DNA of 43,788 nucleotides from a virus: the IMG/VR virus record IMGVR_UViG_3300045995_000051, positions 1 through 43,788 of that record; one strand, given 5' to 3'. This document shows positions 1 through 7,167 of this stretch, piece after piece; position 1 is the stretch's first letter, and each line of letters begins with the position of its first letter. The translations under genes and the position numbers were made by a program. The notes below the pieces were generated by a model. The model made no database searches, was not told the DNA's origin, and saw only the letters and a program-made list of their open reading frames with translations.

Positions 1-127
1 TTTGAATCCATCACGGAAAAACATTTGGATATGACGAATCCATCCACCAACTGTCTGTTGATTTCCGATAACTGCTTCCATTGCCATAGCTGCATCTTCG
101 AATTCGGAGTTGGCAACACAACCGAAA
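1..127. repeat. Terminal overlap of a circular assembly (left copy)
   Basis: These 127 bases are identical to bases 43662-43788. The repeat lies inside the portal gene, and the reading frame continues through it without a break. An exact overlap of 127, a k-mer size commonly used by short-read assemblers, inside a coding gene is best explained as the uncut overlap of a circular contig rather than a biological terminal repeat. The true molecule is therefore circular or circularly permuted as assembled, with a unique length of 43,661 bp. Confidence 0.93.
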
Positions 128-423
128 ATAGGATTTCCAGACAAAAAGACAGAGGATTGATAAGTTACAGCAGCTTCAATTGTTGGGAGAACAACTGGGA
201 TTGTAATATTCTGGTACTTGTTTGCGTCGCCGTATTTGTTTGCAAGTTTGGCTTTCTGATTCTCAGAAGTTTGGTCTTTCTCTCGCATGTATGCAAGATC
301 AACTTGGCGCATTTGCTCTCGTATATTCCAAGAAGCACCTAACATATTGTATGCTTGGCGCTGGAATTGGATAATACCTGCTTGTGCAGCTGAAGTTAGG
401 AGCATTGGTGTATTAGTTGCCAT
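1..423 (-). CDS. Portal protein, N-terminal part (gene wraps around the window ends)
   Basis: This is the first 141 codons of the portal (head-tail connector) protein; the rest is at 42033-43788. Joining the two through the 127-base overlap gives 683 residues. Start ATG at 423 is preceded by AGGA nine bases upstream, and the gene begins 34 bases after the large terminase stop. The residues here are Gln/Ala-rich and probably helical, without recognisable catalytic motifs, as expected for a portal. Portals form the twelve-fold ring at one capsid vertex through which DNA is packaged and ejected. The assignment rests on the joined protein's size and its place between terminase and scaffold/capsid genes. 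Confidence 0.8.
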   Translation of the reverse strand, partial: MATNTPMLLTSAAQAGIIQFQRQAYNMLGASWNIREQMRQVDLAYMREKDQTSENQKAKLANKYGDANKYQNITIPVVLPTIEAAVTYQSSVFLSGNPIFGCVANSEFEDAAMAMEAVIGNQQTVGGWIRHIQMFFRDGFK

Positions 424-457
424 TGGAGGTTATCCTATTTAAGAGAGTTATGAGAGA

Positions 458-1990
458 TCAGAAAGGTGCATTCATTTCTAGAACATCAGAAGCACCATAC
501 TCTTGTTCCAGAATTGTGGAAGTAGAAGCAATTTGGTGTCCATAGAGTTCTAGAACTTTAGGAGCATAAGTTAATAAGTCAAGAATTCCATCTGTATTAT
601 CTCGTTTAAGAGGATTGAATTGTGATGCTTGTAGATGGGCTGCTGGGCTTGCATCTTTATGCACATAAATCTCACCTTTTAACCACATCAGGAACATTGC
701 AAGAATCCGTCCTGCTTTGTTTTGTGATCCTGAATATACCTCAACTGGCTCAATTCCAGTAACACCCATCTGGGCAGTTACAAATGTGAACCAATAGAGA
801 AGAGAGTACTGGAATGCATTGGACTCAATTGCAATTACTGTTACTCCATGCGTAAAGCATAGTTTAAGCGCTTCCCGTATTGTATCACCGGGGGATAACC
901 TGCCTTCTATAACCGACCTAAGAACTGGATAACCATTATGAACTTCGAAATATCCTATGGAAACAGCATCTGATTTAGCTTTATCATTTGATGGATCAAT
1001 GATTATGAATTTACCAGCAGGTATGTCAGAATCTTCGAATGGATAAGGAGGTAATTTGGATATGTCTATTGAATTGTTAGCTGATGCATTTTCGTCATTA
1101 AGAACTTCGGAGTAAAAGATTTCTGGGTGGCCAGCAGCTAAGTCATTTTGGAATTCCCGGTGGAGTTGTGCTATTGGTTGGAGATCTTCCCACAAAGAAG
1201 TGCCATCGGATAAGATTCCACCCGCAATAAATTTGATCCAGTTAGGATTTGTCTTGAGATGTCGTAATATAGACCATTTGGTTGGATACATGTTACCTAT
1301 GAAAATAAATAGGCAACCTTCCGGAGATTTGGCTTTCATAGCAGTACCATACATCTCTCGTTCTAGAGCATCTGATACTGTTTGGGACTCTGCCATTGAT
1401 CTAGATTGCACGTCATCGAAGATCATAACATCTGGACGAGAATTTTTAAGATTGATACCTCGAATAGTTTCAATTGTGCCAGCGAGAATGGTTATGTTGC
1501 GACCTCGAAATCCGAATTTTTTGAGATCTTGCCTATCAGTTTCGACCCCTACTCTCCAATCTCCGAATGTTTTCCTAATATTGTGTTCGGAGAGCATATC
1601 CATTACGTCAGAGACAATGTTAATTGCTTTAGTTGTGTTCTCTGCTGTAACTGCAATAAACTTACGATCGGTGAATAGGATAACATAGAGAAGAAATAAC
1701 TTCATTAGAGAAGTTTTTGCAAATCCTCGAGGAAGGCCAAGAGCTAGTTGGGAGAAATCTCTCTTCTTATGGATGTAAGTTAGGAGCCATTGCCAGATTG
1801 ATTGATATACTGGAGGAAAAAGATACTTGAATGTTTCCGGAGTTGCGAGGGCGGCCAAAAAGTCAAGAGAGTTTTTAGCGCTTTCTTGAACTTGATCTAT
1901 TTGAAATGCAGTTGGGCTATAAGTTTGGGGCGCACCTGTGGTGTCGATCTCTATAGAGGATACTTGTTTAGAGTTGTCAATGGTAGACAT
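458..1990 (-). CDS. terL: Terminase large subunit (packaging ATPase-nuclease)
   Basis: The 510-residue protein has the two-domain layout of phage large terminases, which translocate DNA into the prohead and cut it. A Walker A-like loop GLPRGFAKT lies at residues 85-93 and the Walker B strand DVMIFDD at 187-193. The C-terminal RNase H-like nuclease starts with a hydrophobic strand ending in IIIDPSND, with acidic candidates D332 and D341. The length is normal for the family. It lies between the small terminase and the portal gene, the usual packaging order. The start at 1990 gives MSTIDNSK; no strong ribosome site is visible just upstream. Confidence 0.9.
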   Translation of the reverse strand: MSTIDNSKQVSSIEIDTTGAPQTYSPTAFQIDQVQESAKNSLDFLAALATPETFKYLFPPVYQSIWQWLLTYIHKKRDFSQLALGLPRGFAKTSLMKLFLLYVILFTDRKFIAVTAENTTKAINIVSDVMDMLSEHNIRKTFGDWRVGVETDRQDLKKFGFRGRNITILAGTIETIRGINLKNSRPDVMIFDDVQSRSMAESQTVSDALEREMYGTAMKAKSPEGCLFIFIGNMYPTKWSILRHLKTNPNWIKFIAGGILSDGTSLWEDLQPIAQLHREFQNDLAAGHPEIFYSEVLNDENASANNSIDISKLPPYPFEDSDIPAGKFIIIDPSNDKAKSDAVSIGYFEVHNGYPVLRSVIEGRLSPGDTIREALKLCFTHGVTVIAIESNAFQYSLLYWFTFVTAQMGVTGIEPVEVYSGSQNKAGRILAMFLMWLKGEIYVHKDASPAAHLQASQFNPLKRDNTDGILDLLTYAPKVLELYGHQIASTSTILEQEYGASDVLEMNAPF

Positions 1991-2088
1991 ATTAAGCTAT
2001 CTGAACAGAGGAGACTTGAGTACGAGCCAGTTGGGACCGCAATTGAGTTAACAACTTGTGGGCCATCTGTTTGTTTTGCTCGATCTGT

Positions 2089-2655
2089 TTAGCTTTCTGT
2101 TCGGACTGTGCTTGTGTCATTTTCAATTGTGTGGTGGATTGTGTGGTGGAGTTTTGGGGTGGCATTGTGTGCCTCCAATTGTTTAATCATCTCGCCAGAT
2201 TGTATTGTGACAAGAGACTGGGAACCTACTTGGACTACTTGATTATGTACATTAGTTTGGAATTTGTCAAGAATAATTGTTGGAATGTTAAGTTGTATGA
2301 TTGTTTGTTTCTGAGTTAGATCCTCTGTTTGTGTCATTCCTCGTCGTTTTGCTGCATTAAGAACTTGGAATGATTTAAGAATTTCCATTGGCCTTGTCAT
2401 GAAAGGCAAACAGTTTTCTAATTTTTTAATTAGTTTGTCTTCGATCTCATCAATTGACAAGTCTCGCTCATTGTTTTTAGATAGAGATTCGAACTTTCTC
2501 TCGATTACTTTCTGGGCAAAATCATCCTCTGCGAGGAGTTGGGATATCCGAGATGGATCAACTCCGAGAGCATTGGCAACTGCTGTTGGTGGAACACCCT
2601 GACCTAAGAGAGTTAGGGCGCGATCTTCGATTGTGGATGTGGTGGAGGTGGCCAT
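2089..2655 (-). CDS. terS: Probable terminase small subunit (DNA-binding)
   Basis: The 188-residue protein sits directly upstream of the large terminase. Near the N-terminus, around residues 12-40, is a helix-turn-helix-like stretch (VANALGVDPSRISQLL), typical of small terminases and related DNA-recognition proteins. The middle is charged and probably coiled; the C-terminus is His/Thr-rich. The frame stays open upstream to 2823, but the Met at 2655 (MATSTTS) was chosen because the extra 56 residues look like translated non-coding DNA. Small terminases recognise the packaging site on concatemeric DNA. The call rests mainly on position and the helix-turn-helix. It is the first gene of the late leftward unit. 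Confidence 0.68.
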   Translation of the reverse strand: MATSTTSTIEDRALTLLGQGVPPTAVANALGVDPSRISQLLAEDDFAQKVIERKFESLSKNNERDLSIDEIEDKLIKKLENCLPFMTRPMEILKSFQVLNAAKRRGMTQTEDLTQKQTIIQLNIPTIILDKFQTNVHNQVVQVGSQSLVTIQSGEMIKQLEAHNATPKLHHTIHHTIENDTSTVRTES

Positions 2656-2869
2656 ATAATTCGTGGATTGCTTTCTGAGATGAATAATATTAACATACGA
2701 ATAATATAGTTGTATATGGGGATCTAATTTTTGAAAAATTTTAGTAAAATCTAATTGACGTAATAGGAAGAACCACGCGCGAGAGTGCAAAAAGGCCCCA
2801 GCCCCTCCACCAAGATTCCACATATCATAGGATGAAATCTAATCTCATATGATGATATATAGATACATG

Positions 2870-3300
2870 CCACATTGTGAGATAGCATATTGTATTGTGA
2901 GATATAGGTTATGTAAGGTTGATGTAAGAGTGTATACAATGTTAGATGTACCTGCTAATGACTATGTAGTCAGTAATTTGTGCATTTTATATAGTGATAT
3001 ACAATCTCACATTATGAAAACCCCATGTCGGAACTAACTTATCCACACAATCCACAGCTTATGCACACAATGTGGATAACATTATTAAGAGTGTAACCAG
3101 ATGTTTTGAATTAATAATTACAGGCTAAGTTATCCACAAAATGCACCATAATTAGGATAAATGCACCATTTAAGGGATTTTGTGCATTATGTTGGTGCAT
3201 GTAAGAATAATGTAAGCAAGAATAACTTGTGAATAGATTGTGGATAACGCATGTAAGTTGTTGATTTATATAGGTTTTTTGTGTGGATAAGATTGCAGGT
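2870..3300. other. Putative replication origin: DnaA-box cluster with iterons
   Basis: The gap between the divergent blocks (2656-3367, 712 bp) carries no supported gene. It contains five perfect DnaA boxes TTATCCACA at 3039-3047 (+), 3071-3079 (-), 3130-3138 (+), 3239-3247 (-) and 3282-3290 (-), and one TTATGCACA at 3059-3067. Other short repeats lie around them: ATTGTGAGATA at 2874 and 2894, AAATGCACCAT at 3139 and 3159 (both pairs exactly 20 bp apart), and five ATGTAAG heptamers at 2911, 2922, 3199, 3210 and 3251. AT-rich tracts such as 3108-3120 could serve for unwinding. By analogy with oriC and DnaA-dependent plasmid origins, this is probably where host DnaA loads the replication machinery. 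That function is inferred. Confidence 0.72.
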
Positions 3301-3367
3301 GAAAAGTTGGCACACAATGTGCTTATATATAAGTACCCGATTTTGGGTTTACACCGGAGAATATAAA

Positions 3368-4009
3368 ATGTCAGTTATCAGCAACATACACACCGCAATC
3401 GTATATGAGGCCAAGGGTCAGAATAAGTCGGTTCCTTTTGATGGTCAACGTGGGGTAGTTACTATTGCCAAAGCAGATAAGAATGGTAATTATGGTGAAC
3501 ACTTGCAACAAACCATGTTTACTTCAATTCCACAATTATCTGATTCTGATATTAATTGGGATAATACAATTAAGAGTATCTGTGTTGATTATCTTAAAAC
3601 AGTTCAAAATAGTATTATTGCCGATAATCTTAAATCAGGTAAAAAGGATATTCGCACAGAGGATATATCTCAAGATGCTATTGTCGCTTATATTATGAGC
3701 GAATCTGTGGGCGATAAGTGGGATTCGAATCGCGTGGCACAATGGTTTAATGAGAATATCGCAATTACATTTACTGAGAAACTAATGGAAAAGGGATTAT
3801 CTGATACTGATATAGATAATCGTTTGGCAGTTACACAAAAGAGATTCGCTGAATCACTTTCAAGTAAGGCTAAAATCCCTAGTCAAGTAGCTGAGAAACT
3901 AACTCAAGTATTGAAACTGGCAGATTGTGAGAATGATATTGTTTATAAGAGATTTTATGCAAAATTAAATCCGCCTACAATTGCAGAGGCTTTGGATTTT
4001 GGATTCTAA
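3368..4009 (+). CDS. First early gene, unknown 213-residue protein
   Basis: I do not recognise the family. The start at 3368 is supported by GGAG eight bases upstream. The protein is soluble, with a beta-like N-terminal third and a helical, charged remainder, and it ends with ALDFGF; a Gly-Phe tail also ends the next three genes. Its helical half resembles the 217-residue protein at 8994-9647 in pattern (a Trp-rich helix, then a Lys/Ala/Leu helix pair and a short hydrophobic tail), so the two may be distant paralogues. It is the first gene rightward of the origin. A weak promoter candidate (TTGGCA, 15 bases, TATAAG at 3307-3333) overlaps the origin edge, just after the last DnaA box. It is probably expressed immediately after infection. 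Confidence 0.75.
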   Translation: MSVISNIHTAIVYEAKGQNKSVPFDGQRGVVTIAKADKNGNYGEHLQQTMFTSIPQLSDSDINWDNTIKSICVDYLKTVQNSIIADNLKSGKKDIRTEDISQDAIVAYIMSESVGDKWDSNRVAQWFNENIAITFTEKLMEKGLSDTDIDNRLAVTQKRFAESLSSKAKIPSQVAEKLTQVLKLADCENDIVYKRFYAKLNPPTIAEALDFGF

Positions 4010-4098
4010 TCTCTGATAATATCAATAATTACCTATATAATTGAAATATATTATGTGGGTAATTGTGGGTAATATCGCCCTATATTGGAGAATATATT

Positions 4099-4251
4099 AT
4101 GTCTAATTGCCACAAATTATTTGTCAATGGTTCTTTATTTTGCATCACTCATACATGGGCACGTGCAAAATCAATTGCAATTATGATGGATGGATTAGAA
4201 CCAATTGATTATTATATTATCAGTGATTTTGTTGAAAATGTAGGATTCTAA
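4099..4251 (+). CDS. Small early protein, 50 residues
   Basis: Unrecognised. The start MSNCHKLF is preceded by TTGGAG with good spacing; the frame extends upstream to another Met at 4063, but the ribosome site favours 4099. The product is a compact mixed-polarity peptide ending in FVENVGF, sharing the Gly-Phe C-terminus of its neighbours. The 89-base leader contains the near-repeat GGGTAATTGTGGGTAATA. Small proteins expressed first by lytic phages often target host enzymes, but nothing in the sequence shows that here. Confidence 0.6.
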   Translation: MSNCHKLFVNGSLFCITHTWARAKSIAIMMDGLEPIDYYIISDFVENVGF

Positions 4252-4354
4252 TATTAGATTCTATTTTGTCACTTTGGCATTTTGGTTGGCATGCCAGAAT
4301 GCCAGAATGCCAGAATGCCAGAGCACCCTCCGGCACCCTCCTCCCTGCACCTGC

Positions 4355-4405
4355 TAGGGTACTTATATTAGATACATGTATGTAGGTAGTTAATATAAGT
4401 CCCTA
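4355..4405. repeat. Long inverted repeat (possible terminator or operator)
   Basis: TAGGG-t-ACTTATATTA (4355-4370) pairs with TAATATAAGTCCCTA (4391-4405): 15 base pairs with one bulged T at 4360. The 20-base spacer holds the palindrome TACATGTA. It lies between the tandem ATGCCAGA block and the TTGACA promoter. The following sequence is T-rich, so it may end the transcript of the first two early genes. It could equally be a protein-binding dyad. Confidence 0.55.
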
Positions 4406-4527
4406 TATGTTTTATTCATTATTATTTTGATACCCCTATATATGACCGTAAGATACACACTCTAGATTACACTCTCTCATATATGTTATATACTTATCTC
4501 TCACTCTATCATGCCTCTGGATGGGGC

Positions 4528-4556
4528 TTGACATGCCTCTGGCATTCTGGCATAGT
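4528..4556 (+). promoter_or_regulatory. Candidate sigma-70 promoter for the metallopeptidase gene cluster
   Basis: A perfect -35 TTGACA (4528-4533) is followed after 17 bases by CATAGT (4551-4556), which matches TATAAT at four of six positions. It points at the gene starting at 4623. The spacer and -10 overlap two TGGCAT half-sites, and the repeat ATGCCTCTGG overlaps both sides of the -35, so binding of a regulator there would probably occlude the polymerase. A promoter of the same form lies at 8896-8924. Confidence 0.5.
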
Positions 4557-4622
4557 GGTTGGAATGCCAAAGCCACAATCATACATCTTATTTTATTCTT
4601 CTCTTTTCTTATCTTAAATATC

Positions 4623-5078
4623 ATGGCTAAAATAATAGACTTAGGTTTTTATGATTGTGATGATACTCCTGACTTCACACCTCATAACATTCTAAAAGAT
4701 AGAATGGCAGACATATTTAAAGATGTTCCAATGTCAATTAAGATCATAGCTAAAGAATTAGTTACCGTAGATGGATGGAAAATCTATTCTGTTTCCCAAC
4801 GTAGAGGTAGATGTTATTATCAATCCAAAACCATTACAATTCCAGTATGGGCTATGGATGATAAACGTGTAGGTTATAAGACATGGTATATATCCCATGA
4901 AATAGCCCACACGTTTGCCAGAGGTGATAATCATGGTCAAAAGTTTATGAAAGAATTGAAACGTATTTGCCCACAAGAGTACGTTCATTATGAGCTAGGA
5001 TACAAACCTAGAAATGCTAGTATTGCGGGAATAACTCAACCATCCGAACCATCCGATCTACTTAACTTAGGATTCTAA
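4623..5078 (+). CDS. SprT-like zinc metallopeptidase
   Basis: The 151-residue protein has a zinc-protease site HEIAH at residues 92-96 in the context YISHEIAHTF, followed by H104 in GDNHGQKF, matching the HExxH...H arrangement of SprT-like domains. SprT/SPRTN family proteases degrade proteins, notably those crosslinked to DNA; a phage form might clear proteins from replicating DNA, but that is inference. Start MAKIIDLGF was taken at 4623 because earlier Met codons lie in the promoter region. No strong ribosome site is visible. The C-terminus LLNLGF repeats the Gly-Phe tail of its neighbours, and its last codons TTAGGATTCTAA supply an AGGA ribosome site for the gene starting at 5080. Confidence 0.8.
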   Translation: MAKIIDLGFYDCDDTPDFTPHNILKDRMADIFKDVPMSIKIIAKELVTVDGWKIYSVSQRRGRCYYQSKTITIPVWAMDDKRVGYKTWYISHEIAHTFARGDNHGQKFMKELKRICPQEYVHYELGYKPRNASIAGITQPSEPSDLLNLGF

Positions 5079-5079
5079 A

Positions 5080-5199
5080 ATGTCTGCATCTCAAATGATC
5101 TATTTATATCAAATACACAAAACTAAAATGATACACCAACATCTAACTCCTCTGAGTTATTTTCGTTTTGTGGAAATTCTTAACTCTTTAGGATTTTAA
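5080..5199 (+). CDS. Tiny early protein, 39 residues
   Basis: The frame begins one base after the metallopeptidase stop, using the AGGA in that gene's last codons as ribosome site. The product MSASQMIYLYQIHKTK... ends in NSLGF, the same Gly-Phe tail as the three genes before it. Its final codons TTAGGATTTTAA in turn provide the ribosome site for the next start. The function is unknown. The regular packing, tail and conserved junction argue that it is real despite its size. Confidence 0.6.
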   Translation: MSASQMIYLYQIHKTKMIHQHLTPLSYFRFVEILNSLGF

Positions 5200-5202
5200 A
5201 TC

Positions 5203-5346
5203 ATGGCCTCACCTCACAAATACTCTACCTTACCTAATCATCCTAATTATTATTGGAATCAAGCTCTTATCTCTTTTGATTCTAATAAGATCTGGGAATG
5301 TGATATGTATCTTATTCTTTTCTATCAATCAATCATTGGAGATTAA
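5203..5346 (+). CDS. Tiny early protein, 47 residues
   Basis: Begins at the junction TAAATCATGG, three bases after the previous stop. The product is aromatic-rich (MASPHKYSTLPNHPNYYW...) and ends QSIIGD. Its last codons GGAGATTAA hold the ribosome site for the next gene at the same junction. The W-E-x(3)-Y spacing near its C-terminus loosely resembles the end of the 69-residue protein that follows, so the two may be diverged copies. The function is unknown. Confidence 0.6.
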   Translation: MASPHKYSTLPNHPNYYWNQALISFDSNKIWECDMYLILFYQSIIGD

Positions 5347-5349
5347 ATC

Positions 5350-5559
5350 ATGGACAAATATCTTGATCTTATCAAATCAATAGAAGTTGAACTCTTATCT
5401 TGTTTCCCTCTTGTATCTTGCATAGATGATAAGAGAGATTTCTGGGAATCAGATTATGATTTCGATCTTATGAATACATTAGAAGGTGATGAATATTGGG
5501 AAAGAGGAGCAACTTATATGTTATTTATTCTCAAATCAATCGAAACCACTGAGGCTTAA
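5350..5559 (+). CDS. Small acidic protein, 69 residues
   Basis: Unrecognised. It starts at a TAAATCATGG junction using GGAG in the preceding gene's final codons. The protein is strongly acidic (for example ESDYDFD and LEGDEYWER), which in phage early proteins is sometimes linked to mimicry of DNA or binding to basic host proteins; there is no direct support for that here. Its own last codons GAGGCTTAA provide the ribosome site for the next gene. Confidence 0.65.
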   Translation: MDKYLDLIKSIEVELLSCFPLVSCIDDKRDFWESDYDFDLMNTLEGDEYWERGATYMLFILKSIETTEA

Positions 5560-5562
5560 ATC

Positions 5563-5805
5563 ATGGCACATCCTCTCGATCATCAATCAGTTCGCGACAT
5601 ATCCAAACTTAAATTATCTAATCGTACTCATGCATCTTATCATGGTTCTCATGCAGATACTCTAGTTTATAATTTCTTGCGAGAGAATCCTAATTGGGCA
5701 ATTGATTCTCTTGTATCTTATCTTCTTGCAACTTATTCTGATTATGGTATCTCAAGAGAGATCATAGCATCACAGATTAAGATGTATATAATGACAAAAG
5801 ACTAA
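5563..5805 (+). CDS. Small protein of unknown function, 80 residues
   Basis: Begins at the third TAAATCATGG junction. The sequence MAHPLDHQSVRDISK... is mixed helical, with an N-terminal His/Ser-rich part and a C-terminal helix (REIIASQIKMYIM). No family was recognised. It belongs to the compact early cluster between the metallopeptidase and the helicase. Confidence 0.65.
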   Translation: MAHPLDHQSVRDISKLKLSNRTHASYHGSHADTLVYNFLRENPNWAIDSLVSYLLATYSDYGISREIIASQIKMYIMTKD

Positions 5806-5815
5806 GGTAATTTAT

Positions 5816-6112
5816 ATGTCCTCGCCTAATTTTAATCATCTTAAATTTAGGCCAGTCTTAAATCTGGCCCAAATTCGACACATCACTGACTTAGTTTCTT
5901 TAGATGATTCTTATATCTCCCAATCAATTAAGAAAGTTATGATTCCTCTAATTGCTAAGATCGAAGTCGGAGCAATATCACCTGCATATAAGTTATCAGA
6001 GATTCATGCTCAAAAGTTAGCTGATTCCTCCGAGCGTCAGAGATATGAAAATGATCTTATGTCTCCTGAAGAACAATCTGCATATGAATTGAAAATCTTA
6101 GGAGATATATAA
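5816..6112 (+). CDS. Unknown 98-residue protein
   Basis: Starts ten bases after the previous stop, with AAGG upstream of the ATG. The protein is predicted mostly helical, with a charged C-terminal half (SSERQRYENDLMSPEEQSAY). Its stop overlaps the next start (TAATG at 6110-6114), implying translational coupling to the 351-residue gene. The family was not recognised; coupling suggests a role alongside the downstream replication-associated pair. Confidence 0.7.
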   Translation: MSSPNFNHLKFRPVLNLAQIRHITDLVSLDDSYISQSIKKVMIPLIAKIEVGAISPAYKLSEIHAQKLADSSERQRYENDLMSPEEQSAYELKILGDI

Positions 6113-7167
6113 TGTCTAAAATCTTATGCGCTTATTCTGGAATCGAATTCCATTGTGAGCATTTACCTTTCGCCTTAAGTTCTAGAGAAGTTTCACATCC
6201 TCTTTTCCATGTATCTAAGAAGAAACTCTTAGGTCTTGCCGGACAATGGGCTAATGGTAAACTAACACCAACCGAAAGCTATCTTACCTATCTATCTCTC
6301 TTACATTCAACTGGCCTAATTGAATGGAGAACTCCAGCAAGATACCACGAGAAAACATCTTCAATCATTGCCAACAATATGGAACAATTGATTCACATTG
6401 TAGGTAAGATAGATGTTATCAAACATCCTAGATTTGTCTTACCTCATTTCGCAATAGGTCAAGACACAAACTCTCTCGACAACTCATATCATTGGATTCA
6501 GATCTGGAATCAAAACTACAATGATTGGGCAGACAATATAAAAGATCACTCAAATGATCAGGAACTCCAGAGGAGAGAATTAGGTTTGCAGAAACTTATT
6601 AAATCATCCCACAAGAATATAGAAGATTATCCTAAGATTCTAGCTAATTGGGCAAGAATCGCAGGAGATTTTCCAACATTCAATGTCACAATTCGCGGAG
6701 TTAAAACTTCCATAGATGATTATTGGGAATCAATCATAATCAAATGTGCAAAAGCAGAAACCATATTTCAAGTTCCTGAATCTGATCTTAAAGAACTTAT
6801 AGATCATTGTGAAGATAACATAGTAGGAGATGGTTCCATCTATGCAATTGCTCTTATGCGCTATCTTCGCAAAGGTGCAGAGATGCAAAAGAATTATCTA
6901 GGTCTAGGAGATATAGATCTCTCTAGAAATTCTCTAACTTCTTATCGTATTCTTAAACCAACTGAATCAGCAGAAGATGCTAACATCCAAAACATGATAG
7001 ATACTGCTCCTCTTGCCGAACCTAATAAGAAAGATTATCCTTCTCTTATAGATTACATTAAGGCAAAAGCAAGATGGAACATTGCATCTAATTACAAGAT
7101 CTTGCAAGATTCCGAAACACAATCACAACTGAAAGCATCAAATGGTAACGACGATTTCTCCCTCTAG
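6112..7167 (+). CDS. Unknown 351-residue protein coupled to the helicase gene
   Basis: Soluble and mixed alpha/beta, with an N-terminal signature MSKILCAYSGIEFHCEHL containing two cysteines and a C-terminal acidic tail NGNDDFSL. I do not recognise a named family. Its start overlaps the previous stop, and its last 26 bases overlap the start of the SF1 helicase gene in another frame. Such tight coupling suggests that it works with the helicase, for example as a loader or adaptor, but no loader motif can be pointed to. No membrane segment or signal peptide is visible. Confidence 0.75.
   Translation: MSKILCAYSGIEFHCEHLPFALSSREVSHPLFHVSKKKLLGLAGQWANGKLTPTESYLTYLSLLHSTGLIEWRTPARYHEKTSSIIANNMEQLIHIVGKIDVIKHPRFVLPHFAIGQDTNSLDNSYHWIQIWNQNYNDWADNIKDHSNDQELQRRELGLQKLIKSSHKNIEDYPKILANWARIAGDFPTFNVTIRGVKTSIDDYWESIIIKCAKAETIFQVPESDLKELIDHCEDNIVGDGSIYAIALMRYLRKGAEMQKNYLGLGDIDLSRNSLTSYRILKPTESAEDANIQNMIDTAPLAEPNKKDYPSLIDYIKAKARWNIASNYKILQDSETQSQLKASNGNDDFSL

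Larger units (their letters stand above)
4275..4569. promoter_or_regulatory. Cluster of nine TGGCAT/ATGCCA half-sites (putative operator region)
   Basis: The 371-bp gap 4252-4622 holds no gene but is dense in repeats. TGGCAT occurs at 4275, 4287, 4540 and 4548, and ATGCCA at 4291, 4299, 4307, 4315 and 4564. The block 4291-4322 is four perfect tandem copies of ATGCCAGA, and 4287-4296 is the palindrome TGGCATGCCA. Bases 4538-4553 are the exact reverse complement of two of those tandem units. A direct repeat ATGCCTCTGG at 4511 and 4533 brackets the -35 of a candidate promoter. The pattern suggests a repressor or activator binding region, possibly looping between the two ends. No binding protein can be named. 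Confidence 0.6.

Noticed and set aside
1992-2066. 24-codon frame between the small and large terminase genes
   Set aside because: It fits the 98-base gap but lacks a convincing ribosome site and any recognisable feature, so it was not called.
2656-2823. Upstream extension of the small terminase by 56 residues
   Set aside because: The extra residues are atypical for the family N-terminus, and the helix-turn-helix-proximal Met at 2655 fits better.
4291-4322. CRISPR-like repeat array (ATGCCAGA x4)
   Set aside because: Units are 8 bp, directly adjacent and without spacers; this is a tandem repeat, not a CRISPR.
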